From contig JAGOAU010000007.1 of the NCBI GenBank assembly GCA_017983755.1, positions 62,001-126,000 of the forward strand: a stretch of 64,000 nucleotides of DNA, in the 5' to 3' direction. A program made the position numbers and the translations under genes. Below the pieces are notes generated by a model that was not told the origin of the DNA, searched no databases, and was given only the letters and a program-made list of their open reading frames with translations. Position 1 is the stretch's first letter. Each line of letters starts with the position of its first letter. This DNA is from Azonexus sp. GTDB lineage: Bacteria; Pseudomonadota; Gammaproteobacteria; Burkholderiales; Rhodocyclaceae. This document shows, in pieces, positions 57,198 through 64,000 of this stretch.

Positions 57198-58265
57198 GAT
57201 ATGGACTCCACGTTGGACAAGGCGGCGCTGAAGGAAGGCATCCGGCAGGCCGGCCGGGAACTGGGCTTTGCCGCTATTGGCGTCGCCCGTGCCGAAGTCG
57301 GCGCGGCGGCCGGCGAACTGCGCGCCTGGCTGGCAGCCGGCTGCCACGGCGAGATGGATTATATGGCCCGCCATGCCGAATTGCGCGCCGACCCGCAGCA
57401 ACTGCACCCGGGCACGGTCACGGTGATCTCGGTTGCGGTCGACTACCTTCCGATAGCCAAAATGGCCGACACCCCTGAGCAGGCTGCAATATCCCGTTAC
57501 GCCCTGGGGCGCGACTACCACAAGGTCGTGCGCGGTCGCCTGCAAAAACTGGCCGATGTCATTGCGGCCCGGATCGGCCCCTTCGGCTACCGCGTCTTTT
57601 CCGACTCGGCACCAGTCATGGAAGTGCACTTCGCGCAGCAAGCCGGCCTCGGCTGGCGTGGCAAGCACACGCTGCTGCTATCGCAGCAAGGCTCCTGGCG
57701 TTTTCTCGGCGAAATCTACTGCGACCTGCCGCTGCCGCCGGACACGCCCGCCGAGGACCACTGCGGCACATGCACCGCCTGCATCGATGCGTGCCCGACG
57801 CGCGCGATCGTCGCCCCCTATCGCGTCGACGCGCGGCGCTGCATTTCCTACCTGACCATCGAACTGCACGGCGCCATTCCCGAGGAATTCCGCCCACTGA
57901 TCGGCAATCGCATCTACGGCTGCGACGACTGCCAGACCTGCTGTCCGTGGAATCGCTTCGTACAATTGGGTGACGCGGAATTCTCGCCGCGCCACGGCCT
58001 GGACAGCTCTCGCCTGAGCGCACTGTTCGCCTGGAGCGAGGCGGAATTCGACCAACGCCTGGCAGGTAACCCGATCCGCCGCATCGGCCACGAGCGCTGG
58101 TTGCGCAATATTGCCGTAGCGCTGGGCAACGCGCCCGCCTCGCTGGAAACGCTGGAAGCCCTGCGCAGCCGCGCCGACCACCCTTCCCCGCTGGTGCGCG
58201 AGCACGTCGCCTGGGCGCTGGCCCGGCTGGCTGCTACCAGCTCGGCCCCTGCACCCCCGGCATGA
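57192..58265 (+). CDS. queG: Epoxyqueuosine reductase QueG
   Basis: A 357-residue cobalamin- and iron-sulfur enzyme: MDYMARHAELRADPQQLHPG, ALGRDYHKVVRGRLQKLAD, LGWRGKHTLLLS, cluster motifs CGTCTACIDACPTRAI and CDDCQTCCPWN, and C-terminal HEAT-like repeats. It makes queuosine in tRNA. Start MQDMDST is used; MDSTLDK nine bases on is possible. A dispersed repeat copy encodes part of VAVDYLPIAKMAD. Confidence 0.95.
   Translation: MQDMDSTLDKAALKEGIRQAGRELGFAAIGVARAEVGAAAGELRAWLAAGCHGEMDYMARHAELRADPQQLHPGTVTVISVAVDYLPIAKMADTPEQAAISRYALGRDYHKVVRGRLQKLADVIAARIGPFGYRVFSDSAPVMEVHFAQQAGLGWRGKHTLLLSQQGSWRFLGEIYCDLPLPPDTPAEDHCGTCTACIDACPTRAIVAPYRVDARRCISYLTIELHGAIPEEFRPLIGNRIYGCDDCQTCCPWNRFVQLGDAEFSPRHGLDSSRLSALFAWSEAEFDQRLAGNPIRRIGHERWLRNIAVALGNAPASLETLEALRSRADHPSPLVREHVAWALARLAATSSAPAPPA
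57431..57467 (-). repeat. Dispersed GTCGAC repeat, copy 11 (inside queG)
   Basis: GGTTGCGGTCGACTACC then TTCCGATAGCCAAAATGGCC on the plus strand. Confidence 0.6.
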
Positions 58266-58971
58266 AACGGATGGGCGCGATCTCGGCCTTGTCGAGCGCC
58301 AGTTTTCTCTGAATCCGCGCCGTCATCTGCTCGCGTGGCGGCGGCGGGCAATCGTAAATTTCGTCCAGCAGGTTGCGCAGACGCAACAGCCAGACGTGCG
58401 TCAGTTCGGCGAGCGCCGCGTAAAAGGGTGTATTGCAGCCCAGCGCCACACGTTGCGCGAAATCGGGGAACCAGTAGCCGACATTCTCGTCGATGAAATT
58501 GGCCATTTTTTTTCCGTCGACCGCAGCAGCCTGCAACAGGTGACGCAGATAGTGCAGTTGCAGCACCAGGTGGTCGTCGAAGCGGCTGCGCCAGTCCGCC
58601 GCCTTGAAGCCGGCTGCCGCGTAGATTTCGCGCAGCTCGAACATCGGCCGCTGGCAGGCCAGATGGTCGTCGTCGAGCCACACCGACTCGTAGGGCGAGG
58701 CGCCGAGACGGTTGTTGAGATAGATCGCCGCGTAATCGGCGGCCAGCTCGTCGATGACGCCCTGGGCCGGCGCGGCGGACAGGCCGGCAAGCGCCGCCGC
58801 GACATTGGCGTAGGCTTGGACGTCCAGCGTGTCGGCCGGCTCCAGCGCCAGGCCATCGGGAAAACTGGCCGCCTTGAGTGCCGCCAGGGTATCGCCATCC
58901 AGTTCGCGGTCATGCAGGCGGATGAGCTGATCGAGGTCGTCGGCCAGTGCCGCGCGGAGTTCGGCTTGCAT
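58234..58971 (-). CDS. TorD-family molybdoenzyme chaperone
   Basis: A 245-residue helical protein: YAAIYLNNRLGASPYESVWL then DDDHLACQRPMFELREIYAA, and FDDHLVLQLHYLRHLLQAAA, matching the TorD/DmsD family that guards Tat-exported molybdoenzymes before cofactor insertion. No molybdoenzyme gene lies in the window. It overlaps the 3' end of convergent queG by 32 nt. A dispersed repeat copy encodes AAAVDGKKMANF. Confidence 0.85.
   Translation of the reverse strand: MQAELRAALADDLDQLIRLHDRELDGDTLAALKAASFPDGLALEPADTLDVQAYANVAAALAGLSAAPAQGVIDELAADYAAIYLNNRLGASPYESVWLDDDHLACQRPMFELREIYAAAGFKAADWRSRFDDHLVLQLHYLRHLLQAAAVDGKKMANFIDENVGYWFPDFAQRVALGCNTPFYAALAELTHVWLLRLRNLLDEIYDCPPPPREQMTARIQRKLALDKAEIAPIRFMPGVQGPSW
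58501..58527 (+). repeat. Dispersed GTCGAC repeat, copy 12 (inside the TorD-like gene)
   Basis: GGCCATTTTTTTTCC then GTCGACCGCAGC; the cleanest copy with the full GGCCATTTT end. Confidence 0.7.
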
Positions 58972-59002
58972 CGATGTCTTCCCAGGCAGGTTTATTTGTG
59001 GT

Positions 59003-59839
59003 TTACACCACCGGCCGCCGGCAGTCGGTGCACCATTCGCTCCATGACCCTGCGTAAAGGCGCGAACCGGGCAAACCGGCGATTTCCATGGCCAGCATGT
59101 TGTGGCAGGCCGAAACGCCGGAACCGCACTGGTGCACGACCTGGTCCGGCGCAGCGCCGGCCAGCACTGCCAGCCATTCGGCACGCAGTTCGGCGGCCGG
59201 CTTGAAGCGGCCGTCGGCCTGCAGGTTCTCGCGGAAGAAGCGGTTGACCGCACCCGGGATGTGGCCGCCGACCGGATCGATGGTTTCGTTCTCGCCACGA
59301 TAGCGATCGGGGCTGCGCGCGTCGATCAGGTACATGCGCGATGTCTGCAGAAAGGACTGGACGTGGTCGGCATCGACCATGGTGTCGCCAAGCTTCGCCA
59401 CGAAGCTGGCCGGCCGGTGCCGCGGCAGTTCCGCCGTCAGCGCCCCGTTTGCCGCCTGCCAGGCCTGCAGCCCGCCGTCGAGTACCGCCACGTTCTCGTG
59501 CCCCAGCCAGCGCAACAGCCACCACAAGCGGCCGGCGATCATGCCCTGCGCGTCATCGTAGACCACCACCTGCGTCTGCGGCCCGATGCCGATCTCGCCC
59601 AGCCGTGCGGCCAGCTTCTCCGGCGCCGGCAGGGGATGGCGGCCGTTGCTGCCGGTCACCGGCCCGGACAGGTCGCGGTCGCAATGCAGGAAAGCCGCGC
59701 CCGGAATGTGACCCTCGGCATAGACGCGATCGCCGTAAGCGGTATCGGCAAGCTGGTGCCGGACATCGACGACCAGCCACGCGGGATCGTCGAGATGCGC
59801 CGCCAGCGTGGCGGCATCGACCAGCGTCGTGTAGCTCAA
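59003..59839 (-). CDS. Thiosulfate/3-mercaptopyruvate sulfurtransferase (two rhodanese domains)
   Basis: A 278-residue protein with two rhodanese domains: VVDVRHQLADTAYGDRVYAE then GHIPGAAFLHCDRDLSG, and YLIDARSPDRYRGENETIDP then GHIPGAVNRFF. The active-site loop is HQCGSGVSACHN (Cys). Translation probably starts at TTG, overlapping the TGA of the upstream gene (TTGA). The CGSGVSA loop fits mercaptopyruvate or thiosulfate as donor. Confidence 0.9.
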   Translation of the reverse strand: MSYTTLVDAATLAAHLDDPAWLVVDVRHQLADTAYGDRVYAEGHIPGAAFLHCDRDLSGPVTGSNGRHPLPAPEKLAARLGEIGIGPQTQVVVYDDAQGMIAGRLWWLLRWLGHENVAVLDGGLQAWQAANGALTAELPRHRPASFVAKLGDTMVDADHVQSFLQTSRMYLIDARSPDRYRGENETIDPVGGHIPGAVNRFFRENLQADGRFKPAAELRAEWLAVLAGAAPDQVVHQCGSGVSACHNMLAMEIAGLPGSRLYAGSWSEWCTDCRRPVV

Positions 59840-60186
59840 GCCGCCGACTCCAGCCAGGCTTCGGCTTCCTCGGCGGTGGCGAAGACCTCGACGTCGGCAT
59901 TGACGAAGGTCTGCGACAGCCAGGCGCTCCAGGTCACCCACTGGCTGTCAGTGACGACGGCCACGCGCTTGAAATCGTTGGCATGGGCGCGCGAAAACTT
60001 GATTTCCTCCCACGCGACGTCGATGGTGAGGTCGCCCATCTGGCTCAGGTTGAAATAGAGATCGACCGGCCCCTCGAACTTGACCTTGTAATTGACGACC
60101 TCCTCGAACTCCTTGTAATCAGCCAACGTGAATTCGCCGAAGACGGAAACGCTGACACGGTGAGGTTTATGGTCAATGACGATCAT
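59836..60186 (-). CDS. STAS/SpoIIAA-like domain protein
   Basis: A 116-residue protein: FGEFTLADYKEFEEVVNYKV, FEGPVDLYFNLSQMGDLTID, FKRVAVVTDSQWVTWSAWLS and VEVFATAEEAEAWLES. It matches the SpoIIAA-like/SEC14 family. Role unknown. It is coupled to the sulfurtransferase. Confidence 0.85.
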   Translation of the reverse strand: MIVIDHKPHRVSVSVFGEFTLADYKEFEEVVNYKVKFEGPVDLYFNLSQMGDLTIDVAWEEIKFSRAHANDFKRVAVVTDSQWVTWSAWLSQTFVNADVEVFATAEEAEAWLESAA

Positions 60187-60216
60187 TGCTTATCTCCGCT
60201 GTTGTTTGATGCCAGT

Positions 60217-61068
60217 TTAATCCTGTTCCACCGGGCTAGCGCGGGAAAAATGCGTCGCTGCGATGCCGGAGAGGATGATCAGGGCGATGGCGAACCAGCC
60301 CGAGGCATCAAGCACCTCGCCCCACAGCAGCACACCGAAGAGGCTGGAGAAGATCACCGTGCTATAGGCCAGCGCCGCCGACATCAGCGTCTTGCCGCGC
60401 GTGTAGGCGCGCGTCATGGCGAGTTGGGCGACGGTGGCGAAACTGGCGACGCCGAGCAAAAGCAGGCCGCTTTTCAGGTCGACCGCATGCAACTCGCTGA
60501 AGATGAGCCAGATGCCGCCGCAGACCGAGGACACCAGCGAAAAATAGAAGACCGTGCGCGTTTCGGGTTCGCCGCGTGCGCCCAACTCGCGGACGCTGAA
60601 ATAGGCCATGCCGGCAAGCACGCCGGAGCCGAGGCCGATCAAGCCACCGACCAGTTGATCGGCATGGAAACTCGGTTTGAGCAGCAGCGCGACACCGACG
60701 AGGCCGACGATCAGCGCGCCAAGGATGCCGGCGCGCATGCGCATGCCGGACAGGGCCAGGTAGATGGCAAGAAAGATCGCCGAGGTGTAGTTGAGCGTCA
60801 CTGCCGTCGCCAGCGGCAGCAGGGTGATGGCATAGAAATAGGTGAACAGCGCCGAAAAGCCCACGACGCCGCGGCTGATCTGCCAGCGCCAGTGCGGCGT
60901 CGCCAGGCGCACCCCGCGCAGGCGCACCAGGCCGAACATCAGGATCAGCGAAATGAAGCTGCGGTAGAAGGTAATTTCGACCGCCGAATGCGTCGCAGCG
61001 GCGAACTTGACGCAAACCCCCATGCAGGCGAAAAGCAGGCTGGCGACCAGCATCCAGAGGGATTGCAT
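60217..61068 (-). CDS. EamA-family DMT transporter
   Basis: A 283-residue protein with ten membrane helices in two EamA repeats: MQSLWMLVASLLFACMGVCV, KFAAATHSAVEITFYRSFIS, and ALAYSTVIFSSLFGVLLWGE. A metabolite exporter of unknown substrate. Confidence 0.92.
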   Translation of the reverse strand: MQSLWMLVASLLFACMGVCVKFAAATHSAVEITFYRSFISLILMFGLVRLRGVRLATPHWRWQISRGVVGFSALFTYFYAITLLPLATAVTLNYTSAIFLAIYLALSGMRMRAGILGALIVGLVGVALLLKPSFHADQLVGGLIGLGSGVLAGMAYFSVRELGARGEPETRTVFYFSLVSSVCGGIWLIFSELHAVDLKSGLLLLGVASFATVAQLAMTRAYTRGKTLMSAALAYSTVIFSSLFGVLLWGEVLDASGWFAIALIILSGIAATHFSRASPVEQD

Positions 61069-61090
61069 TGGCAGGCGACTCGAAATTAAA

Positions 61091-61118
61091 AAGGCGCCGG
61101 ATTTTAACCCGACGCCTT
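61091..61118 (-). terminator. Rho-independent terminator of the Rieske oxygenase gene
   Basis: On the minus strand AAGGCGTCGG, loop, CCGGCGCCTT, then TTTAATTT. Confidence 0.75.
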
Positions 61119-61136
61119 GTGCAACGCAGCAGGCAC

Positions 61137-62249
61137 TTACAGGTGGGCCTGCATGATCCGCCGATAGAACTCGTGGAAGTGCTGCATGCCATCTTCCATC
61201 GGGCTCTGGTAGGGGCCGACCTCGCTGCGCCCTTCCTTCATCAGCGCGTAGCGGCCGCGGTCCATGCGCTCGCCGATGTCATCGTCCTCGATGGCCGTCT
61301 CCATGTAGGCGGCGCGCTCGGCCTCGATGAACTCGCGCTCGAAATCGACGATTTCCTCGGGGTAGTAGAACTCGACGACGTTCATCGTCTTGTTCGGCCC
61401 CAGCGGCAGCAGCGTCGATACGACCAGCACGTGCGGATACCACTCGACCATGATGTTCGGGTAGTAAGTCAGCCAGATCGCTCCTTGCGGCGGCGTCTCG
61501 CCGCGGTCGCCGTAATACTCGCGAACCACCTTCTGCCAGCGGTCGTAGGTCGCCGAGCCGGACTTCAGCAGCGAGGTGATGCCAACCTTCTGCACCGAGT
61601 ACCAGTCGCCGAACTGCCAGGTCAGATCGTCGCAGGTAACAAAATTGCCGAGGCCCGGGTGATAGGGCACGACATGGTAATCCTCCAGATAGACCTCGAT
61701 GAAGGTCTTCCAGTTGTAGTTGCACTCGTGCATCTCGACATGGTCGAGCTTGTAGCCGGCGAAATCGAGCGCGCCCGCCACCTTCATCCCCGCCAGGTCG
61801 GCGTTGGCCGAACGCGGCCCATTGAATAACAGGCCGTTCCAGTTCTCCAGCCTGGCCTTGTTCAGGTTGAGGCAGGGGTTCTGCGGAAAATGCGGCGCGC
61901 CGATCAGCTGGCCACCAGTGTCGTAAGTCCAGCGGTGGATCGGGCAGACGATGTTGCCCTGGAGCTTGCCGGCACCTTGCAGCATGATCGCCTGGCGATG
62001 ACGGCAGACGTTCGACATCTGCCAGATGCCTTCGCTGCCGCCATTGAGCAGCATCTGGCCGTGATCTTTCCATTCCAGCGAACGATAATCGCCCGCTTCC
62101 GGCACCATCAGCTGGTGACCGACATAACCGGGACCGGCATCGAAGATGAGCTTTTTCTCCAGCTCGAACACCTTTTCATCGAAATACCAGTCCACCGGCA
62201 GTTGGGAAACTGCGGGGGCCAAACGGGACAGGGTCGCCACGTCGGACAT
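61137..62249 (-). CDS. Rieske-type aromatic ring-hydroxylating oxygenase, alpha subunit-like
   Basis: A 370-residue protein. The Rieske [2Fe-2S] ligands are CRHRQ and CPIHRW (in SNVCRHRQAIMLQG and GNIVCPIHRWTYDTGG). The catalytic domain has ECNYNWKTFIEVYLEDYHVV with the bridging acidic residue and HHPGL-like YHPGLGNFV. No reductase or beta subunit gene is beside it, so electron partners must be elsewhere. Substrate unknown. Confidence 0.9.
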   Translation of the reverse strand: MSDVATLSRLAPAVSQLPVDWYFDEKVFELEKKLIFDAGPGYVGHQLMVPEAGDYRSLEWKDHGQMLLNGGSEGIWQMSNVCRHRQAIMLQGAGKLQGNIVCPIHRWTYDTGGQLIGAPHFPQNPCLNLNKARLENWNGLLFNGPRSANADLAGMKVAGALDFAGYKLDHVEMHECNYNWKTFIEVYLEDYHVVPYHPGLGNFVTCDDLTWQFGDWYSVQKVGITSLLKSGSATYDRWQKVVREYYGDRGETPPQGAIWLTYYPNIMVEWYPHVLVVSTLLPLGPNKTMNVVEFYYPEEIVDFEREFIEAERAAYMETAIEDDDIGERMDRGRYALMKEGRSEVGPYQSPMEDGMQHFHEFYRRIMQAHL

Positions 62250-62354
62250 TCCACGCCTCCAGCGGGATTAAAGGACACAATTTTACCCCGCCCGGAATTT
62301 GACCTAAAGCCCCCTGATGGAGTATTTTCGTTGGTTTTTCCAAAGCCCGTTGCC

Positions 62355-62594
62355 ATGGATCAAGCCCCCGTTGCCGACATGAAATTCGAAACCGCGCTGG
62401 CCGAGCTGGAAAGCCTCGTCCGCAGCATGGAAGACGGCAAGCTGGAACTGGAGGCTTCGATCGCCGCCTATCGTCGCGGCATGGAACTGATGCAGCACTG
62501 CCAGGCCCAACTGGCCGACGCCGAGCAGCAGATTCGCGTGCTCGAAAATGGCCAGCTAAAAGACGTCGACCGCAACAGCCTGGAGGCGCAGTGA
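62355..62594 (+). CDS. xseB: Exodeoxyribonuclease VII small subunit
   Basis: A 79-residue XseB: FETALAELESLVRSMEDGKL then ELEASIAAYRRGMELMQHCQ. It pairs with XseA. The C-terminus ([10 protein letters not shown]) is encoded by a dispersed repeat copy. The stop overlaps the ispA GTG start by 4 nt. Confidence 0.95.
   Translation: MDQAPVADMKFETALAELESLVRSMEDGKLELEASIAAYRRGMELMQHCQAQLADAEQQIRVLENGQLKDVDRNSLEAQ
62550..62579 (+). repeat. Dispersed GTCGAC repeat, copy 13 (3' end of xseB)
   Basis: GGCCAGCTAAAAGAC then GTCGACCGCAACAGC. Confidence 0.6.
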
Positions 62595-63484
62595 GCACAG
62601 CCGCCTTCACCGAGTGGATGGCCGCCACGCAGGCGCGTGTCGAAGCCGCCCTCGCCCGCCAGCTGCCGGCTGCCGACAGCATTCCCGCCCGCCTGCACGA
62701 CGCCATGCGCTACGCCACCCTCGGCGGCGGCAAGCGCGTCCGCCCTCTGCTCGCCTTCGCCGCCGGCGAACTGACCGGTGGGGAACCGGAAAAACTGGAA
62801 GTCGTCGCCTGCGCCGTCGAACTGATCCACGCCTACTCGCTGGTCCATGATGACCTGCCGTGCATGGACGACGATATACTGCGCCGCGGCCGCCCGACCT
62901 GCCATGTCGAATTCGACGAAGCGACCGCCCTGCTGGTCGGCGACAGCCTGCAGACACTTGCGTTCGAACTTCTGGCCGGGCAGCCGCTCGGCGAACCGGC
63001 ACGGCAACTCGAAATGATCGCCCTGCTCGCCCACGCCAGCGGCTCGCGCGGCATGGCCGGCGGCCAGGCGATCGACCTCGGCTCGGTAGGCAAGACCCTG
63101 AACCAGCCTGAGCTGGAACTGATGCACGCGCTGAAGACCGGTGCCCTGATCCGCGCCGCCGTCCTGCTCGGCGCGCTGGCCGGGCAAGCGCTCTCGGCCG
63201 ACGAACGCAGCAACCTCGACCGCTTCGCCAAACGCGCCGGCCTGCTCTTCCAGGTCGTCGATGACATTCTCGACTGCACGGCGAGCACCGCTACCCTCGG
63301 CAAGACCGCCGGCAAGGACGAAGCCGCCGACAAGCCGACCTACGTCAGCCTGCTCGGCCTCGACGCCGCCCGCAGCTACGCCGACGAATTGCGCAGCGAT
63401 GCACTCGCTGCGCTGGCCATCTTCGGCGATCGCGCCGCCCGCCTGACCCAACTGGCCGATTTCATCTGCCACCGGCAATTCTGA
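62591..63484 (+). CDS. ispA: Farnesyl diphosphate synthase (polyprenyl synthetase)
   Basis: A 297-residue prenyltransferase: [17 protein letters not shown], first Asp-rich motif [20 protein letters not shown] and second VVDDILDCT. It condenses IPP with DMAPP/GPP to FPP. Starts at GTG, coupled to xseB. The xseB-ispA-dxs order is conserved. Confidence 0.96.
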   Translation: MSTAAFTEWMAATQARVEAALARQLPAADSIPARLHDAMRYATLGGGKRVRPLLAFAAGELTGGEPEKLEVVACAVELIHAYSLVHDDLPCMDDDILRRGRPTCHVEFDEATALLVGDSLQTLAFELLAGQPLGEPARQLEMIALLAHASGSRGMAGGQAIDLGSVGKTLNQPELELMHALKTGALIRAAVLLGALAGQALSADERSNLDRFAKRAGLLFQVVDDILDCTASTATLGKTAGKDEAADKPTYVSLLGLDAARSYADELRSDALAALAIFGDRAARLTQLADFICHRQF

Positions 63485-63485
63485 A

Positions 63486-64000
63486 ATGACCGCCTCCCGC
63501 CTGCTCGAAAGCATCAACAGCCCGGCCGACCTGCGCCGCCTGGACCGCAAGCAGTTGCCGCAACTTGCGACCGAACTGCGCGCCTTCCTGATCGACTCGG
63601 TGTCGCAGACCGGCGGCCACCTGTCGTCCAATCTCGGCACCGTCGAACTGACCATCGCCCTGCACGCCGTGTTCAACACGCCTGAGGATCGCCTGGTCTG
63701 GGACGTCGGCCACCAGTGCTACGCGCACAAGGTGCTGACCGGCCGCCGTGAAGGCATGAACCGCCTGCGCATGCACGGCGGCGTCTCCGGCTTCCCGAAA
63801 CGTTGCGAGAGCCCCTACGACACCTTCGGCGTCGGCCACTCGTCCACCTCGATCTCGGCCGCGCTAGGCATGGCGCTGGCCGCCAAGCACAAGGGCGAGG
63901 AGCGCAAGGCCATCGCCATCATCGGCGACGGCGCAATGTCGGCCGGGATGGCCTTCGAGGCGCTGAACAACGCCGGCGTCGCCGATGCCGACATGCTGGT
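63486..64000 (+). CDS. dxs: 1-deoxy-D-xylulose-5-phosphate synthase, 5' part
   Basis: The first 171 residues of DXS, cut by the window end: [57 protein letters not shown] and the thiamine-diphosphate motif [19 protein letters not shown]. It begins 1 nt after the ispA stop. First enzyme of the MEP pathway, which ends with IspH encoded in this window. Confidence 0.97.
   Translation, partial: MTASRLLESINSPADLRRLDRKQLPQLATELRAFLIDSVSQTGGHLSSNLGTVELTIALHAVFNTPEDRLVWDVGHQCYAHKVLTGRREGMNRLRMHGGVSGFPKRCESPYDTFGVGHSSTSISAALGMALAAKHKGEERKAIAIIGDGAMSAGMAFEALNNAGVADADML

Overview
The window looks like chromosomal DNA of a high-GC betaproteobacterium, most likely of the order Rhodocyclales (Dechloromonas/Azonexus-like). 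This is inferred from the gene families, the presence of small proteins typical of betaproteobacteria (DUF3579, DUF2788), a BktB-like thiolase and the ribF-ileS-lspA-fkpB-ispH gene order; no 16S gene or other direct taxonomic marker is present. No tRNA, rRNA or CRISPR array was seen.

Region 1 (1-25.6 kb) is a nitrogen-scavenging locus: the ABC urea transporter urtABCDE and the nickel urease operon ureDABC-E-F-G. The locus is broken up. urtA stands alone with its own terminator, about 10 kb from urtBCDE. urtA and urtB carry near-duplicate promoters (a TACG-N8-CGTA dyad exactly 23 nt upstream of a TAATCT -10-like hexamer), and a related arrangement precedes ureD. A LuxR-type regulator at the left edge is a candidate activator. 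Between urtA and urtB, on the minus strand, lie: a copper/metal RiPP operon (HvfA-like Cys-rich precursor, MNIO maturase HvfB, partner HvfC, a DoxX protein interrupted by an amber codon, an ECF sigma factor, a zinc-finger anti-sigma factor and a DNA alkylation repeat protein) with a good ECF-type promoter (GTAACA-N16-CGAC); a short array of two integron-type gene cassettes without an integrase (a zeta-toxin-like P-loop protein and a membrane protein); trmA; and a TonB-like protein with a long AARQE repeat tract. urtD and urtE are separated by a roughly 540-bp inverted repeat.

Region 2 (25.6-39.6 kb) holds the Anbu proteasome-like cluster (ATP-grasp, alpha-E, Anbu), a BktB-like thiolase, a CobD/CbiB-family membrane protein, a Nudix CoA pyrophosphatase, a clan AA aspartic protease, a glutamine amidotransferase, the arginine genes argD-argF-argG followed by DUF2788, ppnP and yajQ, an overlapping nucleotidyltransferase gene pair that may be a toxin-antitoxin module, and rpsT.

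Region 3 (39.7-47.8 kb) is a type IV pilus minor-pilin operon, pilE-fimT/U-pilV-pilW-pilX-pilY1, followed by a TonB-C-like protein. Region 4 (47.9-54.2 kb) is the conserved ribF-ileS-lspA-fkpB-ispH cluster with a VapBC-type pair wedged between ileS and lspA. Region 5 (54.3-64 kb) holds a diguanylate cyclase, amiC, tsaE, queG, a TorD-like chaperone, a sulfurtransferase, a STAS-like protein, an EamA exporter, a Rieske oxygenase, and xseB-ispA-dxs (dxs runs off the edge).

Across the whole window a dispersed repeat of about 25-37 bp recurs at least 13 times (core GTCGACCGCAAC, with a GGCC/T-rich block on one side). It lies at gene ends and inside coding sequences, and forms the centre of the inverted repeat between urtD and urtE.
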